Origin: Amorphochlora amoebiformis
Taxonomy: Eukaryota; Cercozoa; Chlorarachniophyceae
Direction of reading: 5' to 3'
Assembly: GCA_054601695.1 (NCBI GenBank)
Contig: BAAHQB010000190.1
Coordinates: 310,001 to 374,000 of the forward strand
Length of the DNA: 64,000 nucleotides
The notes beneath the pieces are model-generated. The model was not told the origin of the DNA, searched no databases, and saw only the letters and a program-made list of their open reading frames with translations. A program made the position numbers and the translations under genes. Positions 1 to 46,600 of this stretch are shown piece after piece (the first letter of the stretch is position 1; every line of letters begins with the position of its first letter).

Positions 1-42
1 TATAATATATATATATATTATATATATATATGTGTACATATA

Positions 43-104
<62 letters not shown>

Positions 105-110
105 TAATAT

Positions 111-162
<52 letters not shown>

Positions 163-264
163 GTGTAATATGTATATAGTATATACACACACATATATAT
201 ATATATATATATATGTGTTTATGTGTGTGTGTATGTATGTATGTACCTTTACTATATATATTGA

Positions 265-302
<38 letters not shown>

Positions 303-333
303 AAAGGTACATGCATACATACACACACACAAA

Positions 334-372
<39 letters not shown>

Positions 373-385
373 GTGTATGTGTGTG

Positions 386-471
<86 letters not shown>

Positions 472-542
472 GTTCGTGTGTGTATGTGTGTGTATGTATG
501 TACCTTTATTATATATAGAATATATATATATATATATATTGT

Positions 543-576
<34 letters not shown>

Positions 577-579
577 TAA
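1..579. repeat. AT-rich microsatellite block with TG/CA patches
   Basis: Almost pure alternating AT interrupted by short GTGT, TATG and CACA runs. The motif GTATGTATGTACCTTTA recurs near 230-250 and 490-510, so the block contains a duplicated segment. The only open frames are Tyr-Ile or Cys-Val dipeptide artefacts. I see no gene. Confidence 0.9.
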
Positions 580-581
580 TG

Positions 582-742
582 TATACCAGTTCAGATATAT
601 TCATGATTTAGTTAAAAAGCCATTTGAATTAGACAGACCACTAGATTATGCAACATGGATAATTGTTACCTCGCTTGCGACAACTTCTGCATACGCACAC
701 AGAAGAAATTCTAGATTCTTCGCAAAGAGTTCTGGAGCCTGA
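582..742 (+). CDS. Putative terminal exon of an unrecognised gene
   Basis: Unique sequence after the AT block carries an open frame to a TGA at 740-742. An acceptor-like CAG precedes TTCAGATATATTC. The readable peptide includes [20 protein letters not shown], then a small hydrophobic stretch ([13 protein letters not shown]) and a basic end ([14 protein letters not shown]). Composition is protein-like rather than repeat-derived, so it may be the last coding exon of a plus-strand gene that starts left of the window. It could instead be an upstream exon of gene A, but no in-phase canonical donor was found. Function unknown. Confidence 0.35.
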
Positions 743-955
743 CATGGCGTGACGTCACGCCTCATCACATATTCGTCGGAACCCTCGCAGCTACCTGGTA
801 ATACCGGGTAGGCCTGATTAATACCGGTTAGTACCGGGTGAAGTGATCTCCAGTAATCTCTGGGATCTCCAGCGATCTCCGGGATCTCCAGAGATCTCCG
901 ACATAGCTATTAAGCTTCGTCCTCCTATACGTATATCGTTGATCTTACAATATAT

Positions 956-1040
<85 letters not shown>

Positions 1041-1142
1041 ATGTATGTGTATTATATATATATATATATATATTATGTATAAAAATATATATTATATATC
1101 TACTTATATATATCTTTAAATAGAGATATGTTGATACCTTAG
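743..1142. repeat. Spacer with GATCTCC minisatellite and AT array
   Basis: After the stop codon, a TAATACCGGGTA-like motif occurs three times (about 798-838). A GATCTCCAG-type unit is repeated about six times with drift at about 845-900. Positions 968-1130 are AT microsatellite. No gene is evident. Confidence 0.7.
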
Positions 1143-3797
<2,655 letters not shown>

Positions 3798-4542
3798 CAA
3801 GTAGATACGGCGGATGCTCTAGACGTTCAGATTCTAGAGATTGCACTTTTCATGTACGCCCAGCAAGTCCCGAAGAAATTTTAAAAAAAATTATAAGTGG
3901 CCCAATTTTCGATACATTCTGAGGTTAGGTGCTATTACTACAAAATGCATTTGAATTCTAAGTGAATTTACAGACTGTATCTAGTGTATTTATCTAGTTT
4001 ATACCGTGACATGTACTAAATGTAGTTATAATACGATAATTACATACTCTAGATACTAGGCTAGATAAATCATGAGTCTAGAAGCTACTAGTTAACTAGG
4101 TTAATACTAGTTATCCATAGTCTATCTAGCTACAGCTAGTATAGACTAGATAGAGTCCGATATTCTAGATATTGTACACTAGGTACATATAAACTCTAAG
4201 AAACTAGATAAAGACTAGGTTTTTGTGACTTTAAATTTAATTAAACTAAAACTACAGAGTGACTAATCAAAAATTTGGAAAATACTGGAAATATCACGGT
4301 TTTGATATTGATTCTTCTAGTCCTAGTAGTCTAGAGACTCTTCAATTCCACGTACTAGACGTATATACTTTCTGGACTTTTGAATTCAAGAGTCAGATCA
4401 CAGACTATGATAACATCAACTTATAAACTCTCTCGAGCTCAGCGCCACGGTCACCACTGCTCAGTTTATCTAGTTTATGTCTACAATTACAGTGATAAAA
4501 TCTCAATCTAGTCCATTTAAAACTTCGAGTCGAATTATTAAC

Positions 4543-4596
<54 letters not shown>

Positions 4597-4749
4597 TATA
4601 GATATGATATACATCACTCTGATCATGATGATTCCAAAACAAGAAAAAAAAAAAACTCTAAATCAAAAATAGTGTACATCACAGTGCACTGATCGACTGA
4701 CAACAGTACAAACTGATTAATACAACAATGAAAGAACATATGGAGAAAC

Positions 4750-4788
<39 letters not shown>

Positions 4789-4809
4789 AAACAGTCAAAA
4801 TCATAGCCC
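3798..4809. other. Convergent spacer, CTAG-rich
   Basis: Spacer between the 3' ends of gene A and gene B. From about 3960 to 4400 the palindromic tetramer CTAG recurs roughly every 15-25 bp, often as TCTAG, ACTAG or GCTAG, far above chance. AT arrays lie at 4548-4595 and 4750-4786. No open frame of note; probably 3' UTRs plus terminator sequence. Confidence 0.6.
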
Positions 4810-4978
4810 TTATTTCAGGAGAAGTGAGGATAACATGAAATAATATTCTTGAATATAGCGGAAGTGTGAGATCAGGAAGGAATCTACCCTTTTAGTTCTA
4901 CCTGTGGGTTATGATACTCTGTATCCTACGGCCAGTTCTCGGAGTAACCATCTTGCGTTGGGATCGGATTGTAACCTA

Positions 4979-5016
<38 letters not shown>

Positions 5017-5051
5017 CATATGAATATATTACACATATATTTATATATATA

Positions 5052-5096
<45 letters not shown>

Positions 5097-5126
5097 ATAT
5101 ATATAAATATATAAAAAATATATATA

Positions 5127-5158
<32 letters not shown>

Positions 5159-5359
5159 GGTTGTGCGTGTAATAAATACCAAAATATCTTATATATGTAC
5201 ATTTAGATCCCTCTAGTTTACGAGACTCTTTCTCTGTCTCTCGCTCTCTCTCGCTTCCTCTCTCGCTTCCTCTCTCGCTCTCTCTCGCTTCCTCTCTCGC
5301 TCTCTCTCTCTGGTGCGCTCCCACTCTCTCTCTCTTTCCCTATTTCAACATAAATATAC

Positions 5360-5427
<68 letters not shown>

Positions 5428-5619
5428 ATATAAATATGTACACCAAGTATTTCTGTTTTCCCTTATATAACCTCGTTTTTGCTGGGGGCTAGAGGGTTAC
5501 GTCTTGTCTTTACAACAGTTGGTGACTATATAAATATATATGTATACATATATATAATATATATGTATATATATATATATATATATTATTAAACATATAT
5601 ATATATATATATCTGTATA

Positions 5620-5715
<96 letters not shown>

Positions 5716-5738
5716 TAAAACACACACACACACACACA

Positions 5739-5791
<53 letters not shown>

Positions 5792-5905
5792 TTATATATA
5801 ATTAGTATGCACATATATAAAATGTTTATATTCATTCATACATATGCTCATGTATACATAAATAAAATACCTTATATATTTACAACTACACACATATGCG
5901 CACAT

Positions 5906-5968
<63 letters not shown>

Positions 5969-6473
5969 GTTTGAACAACAACTTTCTGTACAGGCTTCGG
6001 CTTAAGTGTAGCTGGCCTTCTCGCAGACAAGCTCTCTCCCTCCTAAAACACCATCAGTATGCACCCCAGTATGCACACCAGGAATAAATCTAGTATCATT
6101 CCCAAGCTACGGGGTATGGCAGAGCAGAGAAACGGAAAGCGAGAGGAAGAGAGAGAGAGAGAGATGGAGAAAGAAGAGAGCGAGAGAGTACACCTCACAA
6201 TAATCCTCACCTAGCCCAAGTAAGAGTTTAAGTTCAACCTAACCGTAACCGTAACGTAACCGCAGCCGTAATCGTAACCGTAACCGTATCCGTAACCGTG
6301 TAACCGTAACCCTAACTAAGTCTAACTTAAACCTAACTATCCCTAAGTCCAACCAAACTCTAGGCCTAACCCTAACCGTGATCGGTTACCGGAAGCCAAG
6401 AAAAGTCGAGAAATTCATCATTATGCGATAAGTTTACGGAACCCTTAGCGAGCCTTCGACGGGTGCGAGTCGC

Positions 6474-6538
<65 letters not shown>

Positions 6539-6560
6539 ATATATTATTTATGTATATATA

Positions 6561-6623
<63 letters not shown>

Positions 6624-7227
6624 AGTATTATATTATGGCCCGTGAGCACGTATAATGTCTTCAAAACCGCACTTAGGTCTGTTCGAGCAAATATAACCAA
6701 TACGAATATGTATACGAGCAAGGTTGGGGCTGGGAATGTTGAGGACCTCGACATGACACTCACGGAAGGAATTGGCGTACTTTTCCTAGGGTTACGATTA
6801 GAAATAAGAAAAGAAATCTCTGGCCGGCTCTCATTCACCTCTGGTGTACCTCGCTCTCACACTCTCAGAAACCCCCTTTCTTTTCCATACCCCTGGAATT
6901 AAAACCTTGTCCCACGATTCTCCAATCTTCCCCGTCAGGGTAGTAAATCCCTTTTTGCGATAGAAGCCCATGTATACTTTTCCAACTGAAAGGTTATCAG
7001 TTTTAGGTATCAGACCAGTCATGAAGGAGATCATGTTGTGAAATAAACTCACCATAGGCTTCCTTCGGCCTTCTGAGGGATAGGGAAGATGGGTAAGAGT
7101 TAGTTTTCAGGTTGATGTAGGACTAGATTGAATTGTACACATATACACTTATATGCATATATGGATATATCTGATTGTCTACAATACGTAAAATTTTCTA
7201 CACATGTACATGTACAGATGTTTACAC

Positions 7228-7283
<56 letters not shown>

Positions 7284-7952
7284 GTATATGTATATAGATT
7301 ATGAAACATACACCCAAATAGTTACGAACCTGCAAGTTTTGTGTTTCTCTAGGTTAGGTTTAATATCATCTTTCCACTCCTTCCACCATTTACGTTTAGC
7401 ACTGACAACCAGATCCCATCCCAAAAGAGTAAACAGAGACACACATCGTCATGTTGAGGAATAGCTAAAGAAGCGACATCAATAGTTCCGTCGAGCTAAA
7501 GAGCTCGAGTCAATGATATGTCACTCTCAAAGGCATGAAGTGTCCTCTTACGTGTAGATTCTCATACAGGTTGTACTGTGTAGTCACTTACCTAACCTCA
7601 CGATGTATAATCTCGTTGAGCACGCGATTGGACTGGTTATCCATTACTCTGAAACGTAATACTAGGGTTACGTCCATCGGACAAAAAGCGATACATTAAG
7701 GGGAAGATTGAGGTCGATCAAGAAGGTTAAGAAAAGAAGGGGGAAGATTCGGGCTACTTATCTCACCACTTTCCCTTCGACCCAATCCAACGGCTTGGGT
7801 GAACGCCTTGGAACTCGAGTTGTCAACTGGGGGGAGAAGCCGATTTTTAATTAAAGATTATATTGAAGGATCGATATCGTTGTATCTCAAAGTAATATAC
7901 TGAGATACTGAATATTTGATATATTGATATGGGGATTACGGATATTAGACAT
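4810..7952 (-). CDS. Gene B: unknown protein with Arg/Glu/Ser repeat tract
   Basis: Exons on the minus strand, 5' to 3': 7952-7940 (start, uncertain), 7826-7767, 7661-7592, 7401-7330, 7072-7053, 6985-6906, 6785-6764, 6678-6623, 6042-5968, 5525-5472, 5339-5201 (or 5222), 4975-4930, 4897-4810. Phases match throughout; total 795 nt, about 264 residues. Readable segments include [76 protein letters not shown], a 40-residue Arg/Glu/Ser-rich tract encoded by a GA-rich repeat, and [14 protein letters not shown]. The 5' introns have ordinary signals (GTGAGT, GTAAGT, pyrimidine-rich acceptors), while the 3' introns are AT arrays. The last intron would be only 32 nt, so the 3' end is doubtful. No family recognised. 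Divergent from L10. Confidence 0.58.
6231..6385. repeat. Degenerate CCGTAA/CCCTAA array
   Basis: Runs of CCGTAACCGTAA grade into CCCTAA variants. It lies in the gene B intron between 6623 and 6042, next to a GA-rich patch (about 6140-6190). Confidence 0.8.
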
Positions 7953-8051
7953 ATATAAATATCCTTATCACTATATCGATATCTTCCTTTTTTAATTTGT
8001 CGGCAAAGAAAGGCCCGAGTTCCTGCGCATAGGGTGGCTGTCCTCAAACCA
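7953..8051. promoter_or_regulatory. Short divergent spacer between gene B and L10
   Basis: If both start codons are right, only 99 bp separate the two divergent genes, so core promoters must be shared or overlap 5' UTRs. No TATA box or other element can be assigned with confidence; repeated GATATC/TATCGATA-like palindromes occur at about 7870-7985. Confidence 0.3.
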
Positions 8052-13570
<5,519 letters not shown>

Positions 13571-14682
13571 AATTAAAGTTAATAAGAAAATGAAAAAGAA
13601 ACCCAAAAAAAGAGGATATTTCTGCGCGGAAATTTGGAGAAAAAATTTGAAATACTCCTTTTTTCTTTTCTTTTTAAAGAGAGTAAAGAAATCTGGGAGG
13701 AGGACCCACAATCTTTATTCATCACATTCCTATTCCTCTCCCCCCCTTCCCACCCTCTCAACGCAACCCTTACCCTCCCTCCTCTCTCTCTCACTACCAC
13801 TCTCCTGTTTATTTTTGTTTATTTTTTTCATGATGGTTACCGGGATTTGAACTCTCCTTCTCAGAATTCTAACGAGAGGAAAAAAAAAAAAAAAATGCAA
13901 GAAAAAGGAATAACTTGGGACTTGTTAGGCTATTTAGAGAGAAGGATGTAAGGAAAAAAAAACATTGTGTTTTCATCTCTCTTGATCTTCTCGACCCTCT
14001 CCATTATTCCTCTATACTTGAGATGTCTGAAGGATTTCGATTCTCCCTCCCATGTCTATGTTTTTTTTTTTTTTTCTCGGTGGATCTAGTAGAAACCCTG
14101 ACGGAAAGCTTAGGACGTAGCTCTATCGCCACGTGGCGGCATGAGCGAGTTGCTTTCTGAATTGAAGTTGGGAAGTTGGAAACTGTTAATAAACTCACAC
14201 TGACTAATGCGAACGTATCTTGGACGCTAGATTTACTTTATAGGATATTATTTAGATTATACTACAGGGTACTATAGTAGCTAGAGTACTATGACAGTTG
14301 CTAGCTAGTTAACTCTAATATGATAGGTCGTAGGTATGAGTTAGATATGCCGCTATAAGACCGTGGCTATAAGTTAGAATTCGTAACTAGATCTACATTA
14401 TGATCTGACTATAATTGTATAAATACATGCACATATGCATGTAAGTACTACTGCATCGATCATGACTACTAGATCTAGAATCTATTATTATTGTTAACAT
14501 ACTAGTCTAATGAAGTAGAGTTAACTCTAGTAAGTAGTGAGCCACTGATCTTATATATATATCTATATATATATATATATACTATATATATATATAATAT
14601 ATATATATATATACTAGATATCTAGGATATATTCACTGGAGTATATGTATCGACGTATCGGATGTATCGCGACCGTATATAT

Positions 14683-14737
<55 letters not shown>

Positions 14738-14905
14738 TGTATATACATACAAATAAATTTACACATACTTTGTACATGCATGGTCCTTCTAGTCATTAGC
14801 AAGATCAATTTCATCCGATAACTTCAAAACAATATGATCGATATCCGCCCTTGGTGGCCCTTGAAATGAACGTACAGATGGCCTCGACCCCGGCTAGAGA
14901 CGGAG
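13571..14905. other. Convergent spacer between L10 and CTF18, CTAG-rich
   Basis: Holds both 3' ends. 13571-14160 has A-rich and pyrimidine-rich patches (A14 near 13883, T14 near 14063). 14220-14560 is again unusually rich in CTAG (CTAGCTAGTTAACTC and similar). An AT array lies at 14560-14620. A short minus-strand frame at 14783-14886 follows the CTF18 stop and is not taken as coding. Confidence 0.6.
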
Positions 14906-31178
<16,273 letters not shown>

Positions 31179-32003
31179 GGTAGGCAGAGTATAGCGGTCA
31201 AACAGCTACCTATGACCGCGCCCGCGATGGGGTTTGGAATTTCAGCCAGTGACGGTATTTATTCTTCGGCCGAATTGTTTTTTCTCGGATAAATCCGATA
31301 ATACAGACAGATATGATGAAAAGATATCTGAATTTATATCCGATGTAATCTTTTCTTTTTTCAAATATCATTTCGGCTTTCGAGATCTTGAACTGATCTT
31401 CCATTGCACACCTCTGATTGCCATTTGATTTGTTTTTTTTTGGGGGGGGGGGAGCCGGGAATGGCAAAAAAAGGACTAAACAGTATGCCTCCAGGGGGTA
31501 TTTAGAAAAAAAAAATTCAGATTTTATTTCCTCAGACCCAAGCCTTTCCTGTCCTAATTTCACCTCACAGCTTACAACGAACTAACCTACCCCTAAACAC
31601 CCTAACCCTAACCCTAACCCTATTCCTAAAACTAACCCTAACATCACCCTAAACCTTACATTAGCCCTATCCGTAAATCTAACCGACATCCTAAACCCCT
31701 AACTCTAACCCTAACCCAAACCCCAACCTTTGCCCTAATCTCAACCCTAACCGCAACTCTAACCCTAACCCTAACCCTACACCTGACCTATCAATGTTAA
31801 ATGATAGTATAACAAAACAATCCTAACGCTAACCCTAATCCTAACCTAAAAATCCGAACGCTAACCGTAATCATAACCCTAACCCTAATCCCTAACGCTA
31901 ATCCCTAACGTTAAATATATCCCTAACCTTGAGCCTAACCCTAACGTAATCCGAATCTAGAATAAACCTCATACATTCACTTATGATATAATAATATAAG
32001 ATG

Positions 32004-32048
<45 letters not shown>

Positions 32049-32255
32049 GAACATTAGATTACAGTGATTTTACAACATGTGTACATATATCATCATGCCA
32101 CCGCCGCGGTATATGTATATAATGATAGCTTTGTAATAAAACCGATTTCGAACCCGGTGTCTGAGTTCTACATATACACACAAACACACATATTTTATAT
32201 ATGTGCTAGATATATATATATATATATAATATATATATATATATATACTAGTATA

Positions 32256-32297
<42 letters not shown>

Positions 32298-32303
32298 GAT
32301 CAC

Positions 32304-32361
<58 letters not shown>

Positions 32362-32556
32362 GTATATTTAAATGTGTGTGTGTGTGTGTGTGTGTGTGGA
32401 GTACTGGTGCATGAAATACATGTACGTATCGTGGAGTCATGAATATTGCACGCACGAGCTAGCATCATATGTACGCTACAAAAGTTATTCTCTAAGCAAG
32501 TCAGTCATGTTACAAATTATGTAATATTCAATGGTCTCTAGAATCTAGTCTAGATG

Positions 32557-32598
<42 letters not shown>

Positions 32599-32616
32599 TA
32601 TATATATATACTATAG

Positions 32617-32656
<40 letters not shown>

Positions 32657-32840
32657 AACATATTATATTATAACTTTACTAATTTACTTGATAATTACCG
32701 TGTGATATATACTCAGTATCTCGAGTTCGTATAAATCTAGAAATGCTGTGGATAGTCGATAGTCATGTATCAACACTTATTTATCTAGATTATATATTTT
32801 CAGATATATGTATGTATATATGCATGTATATATATATACT

Positions 32841-32882
<42 letters not shown>

Positions 32883-32883
32883 G

Positions 32884-32920
<37 letters not shown>

Positions 32921-32943
32921 TGCTAGATATGTACGATTACATA

Positions 32944-32980
<37 letters not shown>

Positions 32981-33094
32981 ATATATATCGTGATCTAAAT
33001 CCGTTGAGCATAACCCAGGTATCATAGTACAACAAACTTGCTTCTGAGTTCATGAATCAACCACTAGCCAGACTAAATTCTGCACATCCACACA
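31179..33094. other. Region upstream of CTF18; degenerate CCCTAA tract
   Basis: 31179-31560 is unique sequence with homopolymers (G10 near 31441, A10 near 31507) and two overlapping opposite open frames of no recognisable family. 31580-31960 is a degenerate CCCTAA array. 31990-32050, 32200-32390, 32560-32660 and 32830-32990 are AT arrays with a TG run at 32371-32398. CTAG motifs recur near 32530-32800. No gene can be supported. Confidence 0.6.
31580..31960. repeat. Degenerate CCCTAA array
   Basis: About 380 bp of CCCTAA variants with substitutions (CCGTAA, CCTAAAC, CCCTAATC). It is intergenic or lies in the CTF18 5' flank. Confidence 0.9.
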
Positions 33095-33684
33095 ATGCCA
33101 GCTTCCGAGTCTTCGAAGTCATCAGGCTGGAATATCTTTAGCAAGATCGTTGGTCGCATCTAATATATCAAACAGCGATTAATGAGATTGTATTGTTTAT
33201 ACGATGGTTGTTGGGACGTGGATGCAAGAATAGGCCTCCATATCCTGGAAACCAACGCAGTTCCTCTACGCCCATATCTTGTGTGCGGCCGGCAATAATA
33301 GGGCCGGAGCACGGGATTGCAGTAGGGCGAGACTTACATTTTTTTAATGGATTGTGTTTGTAATAATGTGCGAATCGTTCTGATTCCGACCTGGTCCACA
33401 GGTAGAACCAAGCCGGCAGTATGGATGTCAACTTCTCTGCGCTCTTTTTTGAGTCCTCAAGACAGCATTATATACTGCATAAGGGGCTGAAAGGCGTGTG
33501 TTATGTATGGAAGGAGCAGGCTGTGAGGGAAAATAGGTTACGTATAGAGCAAGTGCAAGCTGAGTTTTACCTATGTCCTCGTTCGGTGTATCTCGTCGAC
33601 ACAAATGGCCTGAGGTTGGTTATGATCAGTAAAACACATTTGTTTTTCAAACTGATTGATGCACATAGCATAAGTATTTTGTGA
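33095..33684 (+). CDS. Doubtful plus-strand gene, unknown
   Basis: An ATG at 33095 opens MPASESSKSSGWNIFSKIVG and closes at 33163 unless spliced. A separate 87-residue open frame runs 33421-33684 (starts MDVNFSALFFESSRQHYILH, contains CYVWKEQAVRENRLRIEQVQ, ends at TGA) through a repeat-free stretch. I could not join them with canonical in-phase splice sites, and the opposite strand is also partly open. Function unknown. Confidence 0.25.
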
Positions 33685-33724
33685 GCCTCAGAGATCTTGG
33701 TGATTTTCGTCGTCATTGTTGACC

Positions 33725-35061
<1,337 letters not shown>

Positions 35062-35215
35062 GGGTCCGCATTATTTACGCCCGACATATTACGAAAATCA
35101 TTTCCCCGAGCCGGGTATTTACAGGGAATCCCCTAGGGATTCCGGCATTTGCTATCCTCCGGCGGCGCCTTCTCTTGTCTATCGGACAACTCGTATCTAG
35201 TTAGCCTTCGCCGCG
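35062..35215. promoter_or_regulatory. Putative bidirectional promoter, gene G / PGK
   Basis: 154 bp between the divergent starts of gene G and PGK with no AT array, one of the few repeat-free intergenic stretches. No TATA box is obvious. It must carry the PGK 5' UTR and promoter if both starts are right. Confidence 0.35.
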
Positions 35216-36886
35216 ATGTCCTACTCCGCTATCGACCTCGAGACCCAGAGCGCCCCCAAGCAGGCCCGGTTCAGCATGACCAAAATGGTCGTTGCTGCCC
35301 TCGCCGTCGCCTCCGCCGTCGTGGTTTTCGCCACTGTGCGCTCCATGGCTGCTCCCGGTATTGCAAACCCACGCAACCGCGAACATTTTGGACGCGCCCC
35401 AGATATTTCCATTGCATGTTTAAACCCCGTTTATTCCCACCCAAATCCTCGATCGGAGCCGTCGAACACTCACTCAGGTACTTGAGATGAAATCCTGACT
35501 GTAGAATTTCCCAACTCAGCTCCTATGATGTACGTTGGCGCTGGCTATTCTATGGCTGCTACCCGGCCGGCTATGATTAGCCCCGTCCACACCTCCATGC
35601 GTGCCATGTCTCCGGTTGGACGATTTTCCATGAGCAAGCAGAACACTAAAATCGGCATGAAAGCTGCTTCCTCTTCCTCCCGCGCCGCTCTTCGGGTCAA
35701 CGGTACAAAAATCTCATTATTCCTGTAGATAGTTCTGTCACTGTGATGATTGACTTAATGAAAAGGCTAACATTATTTGCCTCTTGTCCAGCCTCCCCTG
35801 AGAAGAAGATGTCTGTCTCCGACCTTAGCAAAGATGAGCTTAACGGAAAGGTAACAAAATCACTAAAGAGCAAGAGCAATGTTTCACTGTTCCTTTGGAT
35901 TCTGACGGTCCACGTCCCAGGTTGCCCTTGTCCGTTGCGACCTCAACGTCCCCCTTGATGGCAAGACTATCACTGATGACACCCGCATCCGCGCCTCCAT
36001 CCCCACTATCAAGTACCTCGTCGACAACGGCGCCAAGGTTCTTCTTACCTCCCATCTTGGCCGCCCCAAGGATGGACCTGAGGACAAGTTCTCGCTCGCT
36101 CCTGTTGCCGCTCGCCTCTCTGAGCTTCTTGGACAGGACGTGACCTTCGTGTCCGACTGCATCGGTGAGCCCGTCAAGGAGGCCGTCGCTTCCATGAGCG
36201 CTGGATCCGTCGCTCTTCTCGAGAACGTCCGCTTTTACAAGGAGGAGACCAAGAATGACCCGGACTTCGCCAAGAAGCTCGCCGCGAACGCCGATCTCTT
36301 CGTCAATGATGCTTTCGGAACTGCTCACCGCGCCCATGGATCCACTGAGGGTGTCACCAAGTACCTCACCCCTTCCGTTGCCGGATTCCTCCTCCAGAAG
36401 GAGCTCGACTACCTTCAGGGTGCCGTCGCTGAGCCCGCCCGTCCGTTCGCCGCTATTGTCGGGGGATCCAAGGTCTCCTCCAAGATCGGAGTGATTGAGT
36501 CCCTCCTCGAGAAGTGCGACAAGCTCATCATTGGAGGCGGTATGGTTTTCACCTTCCTAAAGGCCCGTGGACTTGAGGTTGGAACCTCCCTCGTTGAGGA
36601 GGACAAGCTTGAGCTTGCCAAGAACCTCGAGCGCATCGCTAAAGAGAAGGGAGTTGAACTTATCCTTCCCAGTGACGTTATCCTCGCCGATGCTTTCTCT
36701 GCCGACGCCAACACCCAGGTCGCCGATGCCAGCGCTATCCCCGAGGGATGGATGGGACTCGACCAGGGACCCAAGGCCACCGAGGAGATCGTTAAGGCTC
36801 TTGGTGAATGCAAAACCGTCATCTGGAACGGTAAACTACTAATGTATTGCATGTAAAATATTATATTGGATATATATTACATAATA

Positions 36887-36934
<48 letters not shown>

Positions 36935-37414
36935 AATATCATATGTTATATATATCATATGTTATATATATCATATGTTATATATATATATTTATACTAC
37001 ATGTGTGTATATATATATATATATATATCTATGTGAAATAAATATATATAATGTATATGTTACATTATATATGAGCACATATGTTTACACACCCCATATA
37101 AGTATACACCATGTCACACCTCAAACACCACAACCTCTAACCAAGCCCCATACCTAGGACCCATGGGTGTCTTCGAGTTCGAAAAGTTTGCCGCTGGTAC
37201 CATGGATGTTGCCAACGCCCTCGCAAAGCTCACGAAGGATGGTGCCACCACCATTATCGGTGGCGGTGACTCCGTCGCGGCCGTTGAGAAGGCTAAGGTT
37301 GCCGACCAGATGAGCCACATCTCAACCGGAGGTGGTGCTTCCCTTGAGCTCCTCGAGGGCAAGGTCCTCCCTGGGGTTGCCGCTCTCAATGCCAAGCCCG
37401 TTGCTGTCGCTTAA
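35216..37414 (+). CDS. PGK: Phosphoglycerate kinase, plastid precursor, five exons
   Basis: Transfers phosphate between ATP and 3-phosphoglycerate (Calvin cycle when in the plastid). Exons 35216-35357, 35520-35702, 35792-35850, 35921-36830, 37158-37414; 1551 nt, 516 residues against about 400 for the mature enzyme. The extra N-terminus has a hydrophilic start ([20 protein letters not shown]), a hydrophobic segment at about 23-44 ([18 protein letters not shown]), then a Ser/Ala/Met/Arg-rich transit-like region to about 115. Enzyme motifs: [10 protein letters not shown] (about 132), [40 protein letters not shown] (about 307), [30 protein letters not shown] (about 428) and [11 protein letters not shown]. 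All expected active-site and nucleotide-binding elements are present. Exon 4 is 910 nt, unbroken, GC-rich and C-ending in codon use, quite unlike the neighbours. Only the last intron (36831-37157) has AT arrays; the others are 58-162 nt and ordinary. Confidence 0.98.
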
Positions 37415-38077
37415 GATGTGTATGCACTTGACTTCAGCCCCGAACCATGTTCGAGGCAGGGCTGTTGTGCGGCAGTTATATGTCTTGATCAAGTAATTTT
37501 TAAACTCCTCAATTCGAGCTAGTATATTGATGCAACACATGATTATGATATACGTAGAATAATCCTATACACGCACCATATGTATGTTACCATATCGGAT
37601 ACTATCTAGACTATGATACTGTAGTATAACCTATATACGTATCATACATATGTACATCATGATCTAGTAATTACTCACACACACATATATATACATACAC
37701 ACACAAACACACACGGCGGGCTATAGTATATCATGTATACACGTTATATATCAAGCCATGATACTGTTACATTTATACACCACCGAAGTTCAACTGAGTG
37801 CATACTAGCCGCAGGTACTAGAGGTATATGATTATATCATTCAGATGTATATTCTTAGGTGGATCCGTATGTACTACTCACATTGGAAAATAATATATAT
37901 ATGCATGTAACATGCAGTGTGAATTATAATATTGATAACGGATACTGAATACTATGATACACCGCAATCTTATAGCGTATGTGAATAATACGCCGAATAT
38001 TTAGATCTAGCATATTTACAATTACAATTATTAATATTAATTAATTAGAAATTAAAATATAATCTCGCGAGCTCAGC
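37415..38077. other. Convergent spacer between PGK and ZNF-A
   Basis: Carries both 3' ends. Unique AT-rich sequence with CTAG motifs (near 37518, 37607, 37663, 37806, 37820, 38004), a CA-rich patch at 37677-37713 and ATTA-rich sequence at 38020-38060. Nothing coding seen. Confidence 0.6.

Positions 38078-46600
<8,523 letters not shown>

Noticed and set aside
14783-14886. Minus-strand open frame ending in LKLSDEIDLAND
   Set aside because: It lies after the clear CTF18 stop at 14906 and has no splice link; taken as 3' UTR.
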